Positions 46,948 to 55,590 of a DNA stretch of 64,000 nt are shown here, piece by piece (position 1 is the first letter of the stretch; the number at the start of each line of letters is the position of its first letter). The stretch is from NCBI RefSeq assembly GCF_002008165.1, contig NZ_MRDM01000030.1:1-64000 (forward strand), written 5' to 3'. The notes below the pieces were generated by a model. The model was not told where the DNA came from and did no database searches. It worked only from the letters and a program-made list of their open reading frames with translations. Made by a program: the position numbers and the translations under genes. Origin of the DNA: Rhizobium laguerreae (GTDB taxonomy: Bacteria > Pseudomonadota > Alphaproteobacteria > Rhizobiales > Rhizobiaceae).

Positions 46948-47742
46948 GTGGCATCAAATTTCTCTGGCGGGGGTACAACCCTATACGAACGGATGGGAGA
47001 GCGGACGACGCAACCGTTTGCTTTGCAGCTCCTGGACCAACTAGAGCCTTTGGCGAATTTATCCGTAGTTGACGTCGCCGCGGGAACGGGAGGGTTGGCG
47101 GTAGCTGCATCTGAAAGGGGTGCGTCAGTTTTGGCAGTTGATTTTGCGCCAGCAATGGTTGAGCGAGCCGAAGAGAGACTTCAGCAATTTCACCGATCGA
47201 CCGCTAAGGTCATGGATTTTATCGCGCTCGATATAGCGGATGGCAGCCAAGATGTTGCGATTTCCAATTTCGGAATTTTGGCTTACCCCTCCTGGCAAGG
47301 TGCGCTGAAGGAGATGGTTCGCGTCATCCGGCCCGGTGGGGCCATTGCGCTCACCATGTGGACCAATCGGGACGACTGTTCTCCGGCTCATTTGCTGCAC
47401 CGCGTTTTCCGTCAGCTTTTCCCGAACAAGGATTTATGGCCACCGGGTCTTTTCCCGATCTTCTCCCCTACGGCGCTAGAAAAAGGCTTACTCAGGGCCG
47501 GATGCGTCGATGTCAGAGTGCGTACCGCCCAAGCAGACTGGTCTCCATTTTCGTCCAACGACGTTGGGCGTGAATGCGATCCCATGTTCAGAGGTTTTCC
47601 TGGTTATGCTGGATTGAGTGATAGCAACAGATCAGATTTGCTAGCGTCTTTGAAAATGGCCTTTGAAGAGTACGCGGGTTCCGGGGGTGTTATACGTTTG
47701 CCCACAAAAGCGTTTGTCGTTTTTGCGAGCAAACCAACCTGA
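46948..47742 (+). CDS. Class I SAM-dependent methyltransferase
   Basis: Cytosolic methyltransferase of 264 residues starting at a GTG after AAGGAAAT. Motif I is VVDVAAGTGGLAVAASERGA, followed by VLAVDFAPAMVERAEERL, VAISNFGILAYPSWQGAL and RVIRPGGAIALTMW. The acceptor is unknown. It lies 68 bases after the TPR fragment on the same strand and may be read from the promoter at 46113. Confidence 0.83.
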   Translation: MASNFSGGGTTLYERMGERTTQPFALQLLDQLEPLANLSVVDVAAGTGGLAVAASERGASVLAVDFAPAMVERAEERLQQFHRSTAKVMDFIALDIADGSQDVAISNFGILAYPSWQGALKEMVRVIRPGGAIALTMWTNRDDCSPAHLLHRVFRQLFPNKDLWPPGLFPIFSPTALEKGLLRAGCVDVRVRTAQADWSPFSSNDVGRECDPMFRGFPGYAGLSDSNRSDLLASLKMAFEEYAGSGGVIRLPTKAFVVFASKPT

Positions 47743-48028
47743 CGGCGAACATTAGTTCGAGGCGAGTGTTAGAGCATTGGTGACGTTATCAGCGACTGTC
47801 GCTACGTCGTAGCGAATAGACAGGTTTCAATGCCGCGGCGCATGCTCCGACCTAGTCGACCAGTGTCGATAAGCTGAGGTCAATGCCTTCGCGGGTCAAT
47901 CGCTCCGTCCACCTGAGCGCGGCGCTTCGAAAGCCTATTTTGCATGTTGATATCCAACGCTCGTGAACGTGCGTCCACCCGCGCGCCGCCACCGCACGGA
48001 AGCGCGGCCTCTAATTATTCGACCTGCT
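47743..48028 (-). mobile_element. IS66 tnpC fragment within a gene-poor stretch
   Basis: About 100 bases at 47825-47925 closely match element C near 42367-42440 (transposase middle, reverse strand: CGGCGCATGCTCCGACCT). The rest holds no recognisable gene. Confidence 0.65.
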
Positions 48029-48055
48029 TGTAACATGTCTCTAGCACGACCCGTA
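48029..48055 (+). promoter_or_regulatory. ECF-type promoter of second VOC gene
   Basis: TGTAAC (48029-48034), 17 bp, CGTA (48052-48055). About 70 bases before the ATG at 48126. Confidence 0.8.
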
Positions 48056-48125
48056 GAAGGAGCAGAAATGCTCAACTGAGTGTGAGCAGCTTCTCGTCAC
48101 ACTATCCTAATAAGGAATGCAAAAC

Positions 48126-48752
48126 ATGAACATACCCAAAGTCTACAATGCAATGGTTCATGGTGGCGCGGCTTTCGCTACCGCCAGTCGTGCGCTCGCT
48201 CAGGCAGCGGACCCGGTTGCCAGGCAGGTCGTCTCAGAGAACACCACAAACCCTGCCGGCACGAAGCCAGCTCACCTCCACTACGGAACAGGCTTTCACC
48301 ACATCAACGTTTGGGCCTTCGACATGGATGAGACAATCGCCTTCTATGAGCATGCATTCGGGTTTCGGCTGCTTTTCCGCTGGGAAGACGTTAATGCAGT
48401 CCGAGAGCAGCGGGCTCATTTTAACAACCCGCGTCAGGGAGCACACCTCGATATGGGCGACGGACAGATCCTAGAGCTGTCCCCAGCTCCTAAGGAAGCC
48501 GTCCGGCCTAACGACGGTGTCTCGAGCTTTCACCACATCGGCTTGCGTGTGTCCGATCTGGAGACGGCCTACTCTCGGGCTCTTTCTAACGGTGCCGCGC
48601 CTTATCCGCTTCGCGACGATATGGGAGGCGTGTGGGACGGCCCTACGACGATCACTCTCAACGCCCGCCCGCCCTTCAAGCGCTCTTTCGTAGTGCGCGC
48701 CGCTCACGTGCTAGGACCAAATGGAGAGATCATCGAGCTGTTTGAGGCCTAA
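48126..48752 (+). CDS. Exported VOC-fold (glyoxalase-like) protein 2
   Basis: Protein of 208 residues, a paralogue of the one at 44458 throughout (HHINVWAFDMDETIAFYEHA, HLDMGDGQILELSPAPKEAV, and the same EIIELFEA end). The N-terminal leader (MNIPKVYNAMVHGGAAFATA, ending ALAQAAD) suggests export. I chose the ATG at 48126 three codons inside the open frame because AAGGAATG is well spaced to it. Its own copy of the repeated promoter precedes it. Confidence 0.82.
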   Translation: MNIPKVYNAMVHGGAAFATASRALAQAADPVARQVVSENTTNPAGTKPAHLHYGTGFHHINVWAFDMDETIAFYEHAFGFRLLFRWEDVNAVREQRAHFNNPRQGAHLDMGDGQILELSPAPKEAVRPNDGVSSFHHIGLRVSDLETAYSRALSNGAAPYPLRDDMGGVWDGPTTITLNARPPFKRSFVVRAAHVLGPNGEIIELFEA

Positions 48753-48829
48753 CGAAAGATGGCAGCGCGTCAGGCCGCAACGCTGATGGGGGGCTGATAG
48801 GTGCCCACCTACCAGCGCAGACAGCGGTT

Positions 48830-49541
48830 TCCGGCCGCGCGGCGGCACTAATACACCGGTCGATCCAGCGACGGGTTCAACGATCACAGCGGCAATGGTC
48901 TCTGCTCCATGCAGTGCGACAAGACGCTCGAGATCGTCTGCCAGCTCAACACCGTGCTCCGGCTGTCCCTTTGAAAACGCGTTTCGATCAAGATCATGCG
49001 TGTGACGGAGATGATCTGCTCCTGGCACCATCGGATGGACCCGGCGGTTGTTGAGAATCCCGCCGTCCGAAAGGCCGCCAAATCCGACACCGTGATAGCC
49101 ACGCTCGCGACCGATAAGACGCGTGCGGGTCCCCAGCCCTATTGCGCGCTGATAGACGATCGCAATTTTCAACGCCGTTTCGACCGACTCCGATCCAGAA
49201 CTTGTAAAGAAGATGCGGTCGAGGCCTGCCGGAGCAATTTCTGCCAAGCGCGCCGCAAATTCGAATGCGATCGGGTGGCCCATCAGGAATGTCAGAGCGA
49301 AATCGAGAAGGCTGAGTTAACGATGGACCGCATCTGCTATGCGCTGCCTTCCATGGCCTGCATTAACGCACCATAGTCCGGCCGTCCCGTCCAACACCTT
49401 GCAGCCGTCGGCATCTTCGAAATACATGCCCTTAGCAGATGCTAGCATCCGCGGCGCGGCCTTGAACTGTCTGTTGGCCGTAAACGGCATTCAGAAATTA
49501 TCGAGACTCTGCTCATTCGAGCCACACGATGTAATTGTCAT
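48830..49541 (-). pseudogene. Class III (omega) aminotransferase, broken and truncated
   Basis: The ATG at 49541 overlaps the chlorite-dismutase-like stop (ATGA). It reads MTITSCGSNEQSLDNF, then TGA where Trp is expected, MPFTANRQFKAAPRMLASAK, LDGTAGLWCVNAGHGRQRI, a TAA, then MGHPIAFEFAARLAEIAPAG, SSGSESVETALKIA and EPVAGSTGVLVPPRG. Similarity to beta-alanine:pyruvate aminotransferases ends near 48830, before the PLP lysine. Clearly inactive. Confidence 0.82.
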
Positions 49542-50122
49542 GCTTTCTCCCAATTTGCATGCTTCTTTTTCGAGGAAGCTCGTGTCAGACGGACCTCAAC
49601 CTCGCGCGCGACATATCTCCATTCCTCAGTCATCCGCAAACGCTTCAGCAGTTCATCGAACTGAGGGGCGCTTTCCTCCGGAAATTCAAACCAAGTCAAA
49701 AAATCAAAGGATTCGCCTAAATCACGGCTGTGATAGAGTTGCCGCGCCACAGCTGGCAAATACTCCATACCGATCTGAAAATGTGATGACTGCGCTTCGA
49801 CGATCGCTCTGCGTTCGTCCTGCGCCAGGCTCCACCAGGCATCTGACTTCCTAAATCGGGATCAGCGCCGCACAAAAGGCGTCAGAACGGTCCAGAGAGG
49901 ATTGCATCTCTTGTAGTCGATCACGCTCGGACTTGTTCGTATAGCGCAACGAACTGGTCACGCCCCGAAGCCGCCACACACTCAAGGGGCGTGTGAACGA
50001 GTCATTGCCCGCGGTAACCTCCAGATGGGAAGCGATAGCCAGGTTCGCGCCCCTGATTGCACGAATGGTGTCTACACGCCATTGGCCTCGTCCCCCGCAA
50101 TGAACACGGTGGAGGTCACCAT
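49538..50122 (-). pseudogene. Chlorite dismutase-like protein, two frameshifts
   Basis: The ATG at 50122 overlaps the NrsF stop. It reads MVTSTVFIAGDEANG, shifts frame near 50085, then RVDTIRAIRGANLAIASHLE and LRGVTSSLRYTNKSERDRLQ to CAALIPI. One extra T near 49858 moves to the last frame: SDAWWSLAQDERRAIVEAQS, FDFLTWFEFPEESAPQFDEL, LRMTEEWRYVAREVEVRL. Joined, about 190 residues of the chlorite-dismutase-like family. In a sigma/NrsF operon this fits oxidant or chlorine stress; functional state is uncertain. Confidence 0.72.
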
Positions 50123-50751
50123 TTCAGCATCTTTCGCCCGAGCAGCGCACCCACGGCGCAGACCGGGGCGATCGCCAGCGGATACCAGAGGATGACGAAA
50201 AGTGGGCTGTCGTCGTTACAGTTCGCCGCATAGAACGTTGCCGCAAGGCCGGAAGAAACAAGCCCGGCGACCGCCCCCGCAAGGCCCGGTCGCTCGGGTG
50301 CGCCGTGCCGCATCGCGTGCAGAAAACAGGCCAATGGGAATGCCGACAGTGACGGAATGATTGTCAGACAGAGTGTGGCATTGTGGCCTATCATTCGCGC
50401 TCCCCACGTTGCGCTCGGCATGACGAGGAGCTCCAGGGAAACCGCACCCGCAATCAGGATAACAGGCAAGCACAGCGCCCGGGCGCACAGGCGAAGAGAT
50501 GCGCCGGGCCTGCCGATCCTGAACAGCACCATGCCGGCGGTGATGGCCAACGCAATGGTGATTACGAACTTGAACAGGAAACGCACGCTTTCGACGGCTG
50601 TATCGATATCGGCGCGAAATCCGATAAAGCCGAAGAACACGGTGCCGGCCATAATCGTCGCTGCGATCGCGGAATGAGCAAGCGCCTGATTGAGGCTGAT
50701 ACGAACGGGGGCATCCTGGGAGAGAAGCTTGATGAGGTCCTTGGTCTTCAT
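50116..50751 (-). CDS. NrsF-family (DUF1109) anti-sigma factor
   Basis: Inner-membrane protein of 211 residues overlapping the sigma stop by 4 bases. Both conserved cysteines are present (TLCLTIIPSLS and AANCNDDSPLF), so it is a candidate redox-responsive copy. Its stop overlaps the start of the chlorite-dismutase-like gene. Confidence 0.92.
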   Translation of the reverse strand: MKTKDLIKLLSQDAPVRISLNQALAHSAIAATIMAGTVFFGFIGFRADIDTAVESVRFLFKFVITIALAITAGMVLFRIGRPGASLRLCARALCLPVILIAGAVSLELLVMPSATWGARMIGHNATLCLTIIPSLSAFPLACFLHAMRHGAPERPGLAGAVAGLVSSGLAATFYAANCNDDSPLFVILWYPLAIAPVCAVGALLGRKMLKW

Positions 50752-51305
50752 ATTGCGCGCTCCGAATATAGCGCAGCCAACGCCTTCAGCGCGCGATGCA
50801 ACGACACCCGAACCGCGACCTCTGTCATATTGAGCCGATTGGCCGTTTCCCGTACACTCGTCCCCTCGATCGAGATGGCTTGAACGATCGTTCTCTGCGG
50901 ATCCCTCAGTTTGGCAAGGATCTGCTCGACATCCATCCGGTCGGAGGCACTCAGCCGTTCCTCGCTCGCCAGCGTCGCCTCGACATCTTCCAGCGGGATG
51001 ATGAAATGCCGCCCGCGTCGCCGAAGGCTGTCGATGAGTTTGTTACGCACCAGCACTGAAATCCACGGCGCCAGCGGTCTGGCCGGATCCCACGTCCCCC
51101 GCTTGAGATGAATAGCCAATAGCACTTCCTGAACCACGTCTTCGGCCTCGCTTGTTGGCGCGCCGAATTGGTCACAACGCCTTCGAGCCATAACCCGCAG
51201 ATGCGGGGTGATCGCGGTCAGCAGCTTGTGATAGGCTCGGCTGTCGCCCGCAATCGCGGCCCGCATCCATGAGGCCCATTCCTGTTCACGCGCCGGGTTT
51301 ATCAT
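50748..51305 (-). CDS. ECF sigma factor, NrsF-linked group
   Basis: Sigma factor of 185 residues: region 2 SEAEDVVQEVLLAIHLKRGT and RPLAPWISVLVRNKLIDSLR, region 4 MTEVAVRVSLHRALKALAAL. I chose the ATG at 51305 (MINPAREQEWASWM), aligned with paralogues, over one three codons upstream. Very similar to the copy at 16698. It is preceded by its own TGTAAC-N17-CGAA site and heads a four-gene overlapping operon. Confidence 0.92.
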   Translation of the reverse strand: MINPAREQEWASWMRAAIAGDSRAYHKLLTAITPHLRVMARRRCDQFGAPTSEAEDVVQEVLLAIHLKRGTWDPARPLAPWISVLVRNKLIDSLRRRGRHFIIPLEDVEATLASEERLSASDRMDVEQILAKLRDPQRTIVQAISIEGTSVRETANRLNMTEVAVRVSLHRALKALAALYSERAI

Positions 51306-51319
51306 CCGACACATCCTTT

Positions 51320-51346
51320 TTCGGGGAATTGAGTGCGATTGTTACA
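51320..51346 (-). promoter_or_regulatory. ECF-type promoter of sigma/nrsF operon
   Basis: Reverse strand TGTAAC (51346-51341), 17 bp, CGAA (51323-51320), 15 bases before the sigma ATG, as at 17270. Confidence 0.8.
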
Positions 51347-51415
51347 TGCGCCGCGTGGTTTTTTTGGCGGCTTGCGCATGGAGAGACGGAGCGCGTGGTC
51401 CTCGAGAGAGATTTA

Positions 51416-52030
51416 TCAGGCAAATGACTGATCCGATTGCAGTTTTGATTCTGGTTCGAGCATCGCAAAAACCGGCCTAATCAGCCCTTCAAGCAGGTTC
51501 TTTTCAGGACGCGTTCGCGCAAGGACGCGGATGCCCAAAAGTGTTCCCAACAGTGTACCAGCCATATCGGTAGCGGACTGCCGTGCCCCAATTGAACCGT
51601 CTTTCTGGCCAGCCTCAATGCAGCGTCGGAAAAACGCCTCAACCTGGCGAAGTACCTCGCTGACCACTCGTTGGAACTCCTCGTCATGCGGAGCCACTTC
51701 GAGAGCGGAATTCACCAGCATACAACCCTTTCGTTTGGTGTCGCTAAGCGACCGCTCGATAATTTCGTTGAAGAAGGCCTGTATCGCGTCGAGAGGCTGC
51801 CTTTGCTCGAAACGTCCCACTCGATCTCCGAAACTTTGCTCGACATAAAAATCCAGCGCGCGTCGATAGACCGCGCGTTTGTCTCCGAAGGCGTTGTAGA
51901 TGCTCGCAGTCGTCAGTCCCATTGCCCGAGCAAGATCGCGGATGGAGGTTGCGTCGTAACCTTGTTCCCAGAACTGCTCCACTGCGATCTGCAACACCTT
52001 TTCTTCATCGAATTCCCTTGGCCTGGCCAT
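51416..52030 (-). CDS. TetR/AcrR-family repressor
   Basis: Regulator of 204 residues. The helix-turn-helix (FDEEKVLQIAVEQFWEQGYD, LARAMGLTTASIYNAFGDKR) is at about 6-52; the C-terminal domain includes GCMLVNSALEVAPHDEEFQR of the TetR_C_36/AcuR-like group. The ATG at 52030 gives MARPREFD, a common start. Divergent from the thioredoxin-fold/SDR genes at 52186, the probable targets. Confidence 0.9.
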   Translation of the reverse strand: MARPREFDEEKVLQIAVEQFWEQGYDATSIRDLARAMGLTTASIYNAFGDKRAVYRRALDFYVEQSFGDRVGRFEQRQPLDAIQAFFNEIIERSLSDTKRKGCMLVNSALEVAPHDEEFQRVVSEVLRQVEAFFRRCIEAGQKDGSIGARQSATDMAGTLLGTLLGIRVLARTRPEKNLLEGLIRPVFAMLEPESKLQSDQSFA

Positions 52031-52185
52031 GTATCTGTCTCGCGGAAAGTTGATCGGACCTCCAAGCATAACTGGGAACTTGGCTGGATACTTTTTATAA
52101 CAACTGATTTAAAACGCAATCGCGGGTCGTTCACGGCCATGCACATTTTCGAACGCACTTTTCATCCAGCCTAGGGAGGAACGAA

Positions 52186-52842
52186 ATGATGGGTCTTGAG
52201 CAGGAGCTTGCCGGCTACAACGCCAATTTCGAGGCAAGTGCGCGCCCCGGCGTAGCGGCATTTCTCGATGCCAAGGTCGAGGAACTGACCGCCAGCTTCC
52301 ATTTCGATCAGATACCTAAGCCTGGCGATTTGGCCCCGGAATTTTCGCTGCCCGGCGTCACAGGCGAGACGATATCGCTGCTGGAGACGCTAGCGAGCGG
52401 TCCAGTCGTCCTGACCTTTTATCGAGGCGCTTGGTGCCCTTACTGCAACATCCAGCTTGCTGCCTATGAGCGTGCCCTGCCGGAGATCGCCGAGGCGGGC
52501 GGATGCCTCATCGCTATTTCGCCGCAAAAACCGGACGGCTCCTTGTCGACGACGGAAAAAAACAACCTCACCTTCGATGTACTCAGCGACGCCGGCAACG
52601 CTGTCGCGCGGAAGTTTGGCTTGGTGTACCAAATGCCTACGGACCTTAAGAGCGCCTATGCCTCCTTCGGCGTCGATCTGGCTGCCATCAATGGCGACGA
52701 TAGCTGGGAACTCCCGATACCGGCAACTTTTGTCATCGGCCGTAACGGCCGCGTGGTCCTGTCTCATGCGGAAACCGACTATCGAAAGCGCTTGCCAACG
52801 GACGCCATAGTTGACGCTCTGAAGGAAACCGCACCGGCCTAA
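52186..52842 (+). CDS. Peroxiredoxin-like thioredoxin-fold protein
   Basis: AhpC/TSA-family protein of 218 residues, probably reducing peroxides or acting as a thiol oxidoreductase. LAPEFSLPGVTGETISLLET, then FYRGAWCPYCNIQLAAYERA with a CxxC (about 87-90), and PATFVIGRNGRVVLSHAETD. A strong AGGGAGG ribosome site precedes it; a second ATG follows immediately. First gene of a set with an SDR and a monooxygenase remnant, divergent from TetR. Confidence 0.88.
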   Translation: MMGLEQELAGYNANFEASARPGVAAFLDAKVEELTASFHFDQIPKPGDLAPEFSLPGVTGETISLLETLASGPVVLTFYRGAWCPYCNIQLAAYERALPEIAEAGGCLIAISPQKPDGSLSTTEKNNLTFDVLSDAGNAVARKFGLVYQMPTDLKSAYASFGVDLAAINGDDSWELPIPATFVIGRNGRVVLSHAETDYRKRLPTDAIVDALKETAPA

Positions 52843-52882
52843 TGTGCCCGGCGCGAATATGAACAATGAATGAGGTAGAGAG

Positions 52883-53689
52883 ATGGACCTTAAAGGAAAG
52901 CGCGTCCTCATTACCGGCGGATCGAGCGGCATAGGGCTCGCCATCGCGCATGCGATGATGTCTAAGGGTGCCCACGTCGTTATAACCGGTCGAAACGGCG
53001 AGCGGCTGACACGAGCCATGAAAGCGTTGGTAGTGAACGGATCTGATGTCGCTGCGGTCCGGGCCGACGTTGCGACAGCCGATGGGCGTGCCCGGTCACT
53101 TGAGGAGTGCCTCGCCGTGCTCGGCGGGCTCGACATCCTGGTAAACAATGCTGGGGGCGTTCGTGCAGGCCGACTTGAGAGCACGACCGAGGACGAGATA
53201 AGAGCGATGGTTGAGGTAGACCTCGTTGCCCCAATCCTATTGACGCAGGCTGCGCTTCCGCATCTGCGGGCTTCGGGCGACGGCTTGATCGTCAATGTAG
53301 CCTCCGGCATTGCCCTGATCGGGGCACCTTTTTACGCGACATACGCAGGCGTCAAAGGAGGGCTCGCGCGCTTCAGCGAGGCTCTGCGACGTGAGTTGAA
53401 GGGAGAAGGCATCCACGTCCTGACGCTTTACCCAGGCGCCACGGATACGCCGATGATGCAATCATCCAAGGCGGGACCGGAACTTGGTTTCACCCGGGAA
53501 CCAGCAGAGGCAGTCGCCGAGGCTCTCATCGAAGGTATTGGAGCGGACGCTTTCGAAGTGATCCGCGGCGGTGAGATCCGCGCTAAAATGATCGCGACCA
53601 ACCGCGACAATCCTGCCGCGATCGATGAACGATTCCTGATTATCAAACCCGCGCTCGAAGAAGCCGTGAGAGGCCATTCGGCGCTTTGA
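52883..53689 (+). CDS. Short-chain dehydrogenase/reductase
   Basis: Rossmann-fold oxidoreductase of 268 residues: VLITGGSSGIGLAIAHAMMS, LDILVNNAGGVRAGR, the Ser at VASGIALIGAP, and YATYAGVKGGLARFSEAL with the catalytic Tyr-x3-Lys-like pair shifted (YAGVK). PGATDTPMM follows. Substrate unknown. It lies 40 bases after the thioredoxin-fold gene in the same operon. Confidence 0.88.
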   Translation: MDLKGKRVLITGGSSGIGLAIAHAMMSKGAHVVITGRNGERLTRAMKALVVNGSDVAAVRADVATADGRARSLEECLAVLGGLDILVNNAGGVRAGRLESTTEDEIRAMVEVDLVAPILLTQAALPHLRASGDGLIVNVASGIALIGAPFYATYAGVKGGLARFSEALRRELKGEGIHVLTLYPGATDTPMMQSSKAGPELGFTREPAEAVAEALIEGIGADAFEVIRGGEIRAKMIATNRDNPAAIDERFLIIKPALEEAVRGHSAL

Positions 53690-53697
53690 CAGAGGAG

Positions 53698-53962
53698 ATG
53701 AAAGTGACGAAACTCGCATTATTCATGCAACTTAAGGCAAAGGCTGGAAAAGAGGAAGAAGTCGTCGCTTTCCTGAAGGATGCCGCTGCCTTGTTGGAGC
53801 AAGAACCGCTGACGTCGCCTGGTTTGCAGTGCGGTTCAACCAGTCGACCTTCGGCATCTTCGATGCTTTCGACAGCGACCAAGGTCGCCAGGCCACCTGT
53901 CGGTCCAGGAGCCGGCATTTGCTCGCCGACTCCTTAAGCGTCCATACATTTCTTGGCGATAT
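53698..53962 (+). pseudogene. Antibiotic biosynthesis monooxygenase-type protein, frameshifted
   Basis: The ATG at 53698 gives MKVTKLALFMQLKAKAGKEE and EVVAFLKDAAALLEQEP. The frame shifts near 53815 to DVAWFAVRFNQSTFGIFDAF and shifts again near 53895. Joined, it is a dimeric ABM barrel of about 90 residues. Third gene of the TetR-linked operon. Pseudogene or indel error. Confidence 0.65.
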
Positions 53963-53964
53963 CC

Positions 53965-54708
53965 TCAGCGCGGAAGGGCACGGTCCAGGAATCCCATCAC
54001 GTGTTTCCAATTTTCGTCGGCCCCGGCAGCATCTGCGTCACGTCGAAGGGTCGATGATCCGTGTGCTCCGTTCTTCGGAACATATTGGACTGCCTTGTGA
54101 CCAGGCACCGCGCTCGCCAGCGCCCGCCCCGCCGATACTTCGCCGCCGTCGGGAGCCGAGGTGATGAAGACCGGAATCGACAGCTTGGCCGCCTCCTTCT
54201 CGATGGAATAGCCTTGAATATACTCCGCTGGTGAAAAGGCGAGCAGCGCCTTCACCTCAGGATGGCGTGCGGCCACAATAAACACCAATGCTGAAGAATA
54301 GCTCGATCCCCAGACGATGATCGGGCCGGAATACTGCGCGCTGGCGTAGGCGATTGCCGCGTCGAGATCGGGAATTGCGTCGGCATAGTCATAGCCGGTC
54401 CCGACTTTTGCCGCTGTCTCGTTAATATCGCCCCACAGATTGCCTCCGGAGCGCTGGTCGACAGCGAGCGTCGCAAAGCCCGCCTTGTTGAGAATCGGCG
54501 CCAGCGGCGCATATTCGCTTTTGTTAGATCCGGCCATGTGAAACAGGAGGATCGTGCCGCGTGGCTTTCCCTCCGTCTTGTCAAATTCCGCATAGACCCG
54601 AACACCGTCCCGGGCAGCAAACGATATCGGCTCGGCAAGAGCCTGCAACGCCATTGCGGGGCATAGTGCGACCGCAGCCGCAAGGAAAATGGATCGTCGT
54701 TGAAACAT
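53965..54708 (-). CDS. Exported alpha/beta hydrolase
   Basis: Periplasmic hydrolase of 247 residues with a signal peptide (MFQRRSIFLAAAVALCPAMA, cleavage near ALAEP). The fold shows FHMAGSNKSEY, the nucleophile in WGSSYSSALV, and the likely His in PKNGAHGSSTL; it resembles dienelactone-hydrolase-like proteins. The ATG at 54708 has GGAGAAG upstream. The repeated promoter lies 35 bases farther up, divergent from the DUF1223 gene. Confidence 0.83.
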   Translation of the reverse strand: MFQRRSIFLAAAVALCPAMALQALAEPISFAARDGVRVYAEFDKTEGKPRGTILLFHMAGSNKSEYAPLAPILNKAGFATLAVDQRSGGNLWGDINETAAKVGTGYDYADAIPDLDAAIAYASAQYSGPIIVWGSSYSSALVFIVAARHPEVKALLAFSPAEYIQGYSIEKEAAKLSIPVFITSAPDGGEVSAGRALASAVPGHKAVQYVPKNGAHGSSTLRRDADAAGADENWKHVMGFLDRALPR

Positions 54709-54742
54709 GTCTTCTCCCATGAGATCGTGATGACCTCTCCCA

Positions 54743-54769
54743 TACGCAGCGCGGTGGCGCATCGTTACA
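54743..54769 (-). promoter_or_regulatory. ECF-type promoter of exported hydrolase
   Basis: Reverse strand TGTAAC (54769-54764), 17 bp, CGTA (54746-54743). Confidence 0.8.
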
Positions 54770-54809
54770 GCGGACCGTTGCATACGGACCGATCACTAAG
54801 ACGTGACGG

Positions 54810-54836
54810 CGTAACAATGCCTCTGTTTCCCGCGAA
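54810..54836 (+). promoter_or_regulatory. ECF-type promoter variant of DUF1223 gene
   Basis: CGTAAC (54810-54815), 17 bp, CGAA (54833-54836). One base off the consensus. It forms a divergent pair with 54743-54769. Confidence 0.6.
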
Positions 54837-54891
54837 CTTAAATCAACCGCCCGGATTGTCCGACGCGGGGTTTTACCTTGGGAGCCTCACC

Positions 54892-55590
54892 ATGAAACAT
54901 CGCGGCAGGATTGGTAGATTCTTCTTGCTGCCTCTTTTGACGTGGGTCGCGGCGATGCCCGCGGTCGCGGCCGACGGGTCGCTAACCGTCGTTGAGCTAT
55001 TCACGAGCCAGGGCTGTTCATCCTGCCCGCCCGCCAATGCCAATCTCATCAAGATTAGCAATCGCTCAGACGTCCTCGCACTGAGCTTTGCCGTGACCTA
55101 TTGGGACTATCTCGGCTGGAAGGATACCAATGGCAGGCGGGAATTCACACAGCGCCAAGTCACCTATGAGCCCGCCCTGAAGCAGAGCAGTCCCTATACG
55201 CCGCAAATGGTGGTAAACGGTTCGACTACGGTGGTTGGAAACAGCTTACCGGAGGTTCAAGCTCTGATATCCGACGCCGCTCCTTTAAGGGGACCGGCCC
55301 TGGCATTCAGCCAAGACCGTATCCAGATCGGCGCTAGCGCCGAGGCCGGCGACGCCGACGTCTGGCTCGTACGTTACAATCCACGGATCGAGGCCACTCC
55401 TGTTGCAAGAGGTGAGAATGGCGGAACCACATTGCAGCATACCCATGTGGTCCGTCGCCTCGACAAGCTAGGCACCTGGACGGGCGACGAGGTCTCCTTT
55501 CCGCTGCCTGATCCTCAGGCGGGATTGAAGACCGCTGTGCTGGTGCAACGTCCGAACGGCGGGCAGATCTTATCGGCTATCACCGATTGA
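54892..55590 (+). CDS. DUF1223 exported thioredoxin-like protein
   Basis: Protein of 232 residues with a Sec signal peptide (RFFLLPLLTWVAAMPAVAAD) and a thioredoxin-like domain whose CxxC lies in ELFTSQGCSSCPPANANL. Then SFAVTYWDYLGWKDTN and YTPQMVVNGSTTVVGNS, all family signatures. Likely a periplasmic redox protein; the role of the family is not well defined. The ATG at 54892 has GGGAG upstream. Confidence 0.88.
   Translation: MKHRGRIGRFFLLPLLTWVAAMPAVAADGSLTVVELFTSQGCSSCPPANANLIKISNRSDVLALSFAVTYWDYLGWKDTNGRREFTQRQVTYEPALKQSSPYTPQMVVNGSTTVVGNSLPEVQALISDAAPLRGPALAFSQDRIQIGASAEAGDADVWLVRYNPRIEATPVARGENGGTTLQHTHVVRRLDKLGTWTGDEVSFPLPDPQAGLKTAVLVQRPNGGQILSAITD

Noticed and set aside
49861..50110. 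Ankyrin or NTF2-like gene downstream of nrsF
   Set aside because: On re-reading the frames this stretch is the N-terminal half of the frameshifted chlorite-dismutase-like gene.
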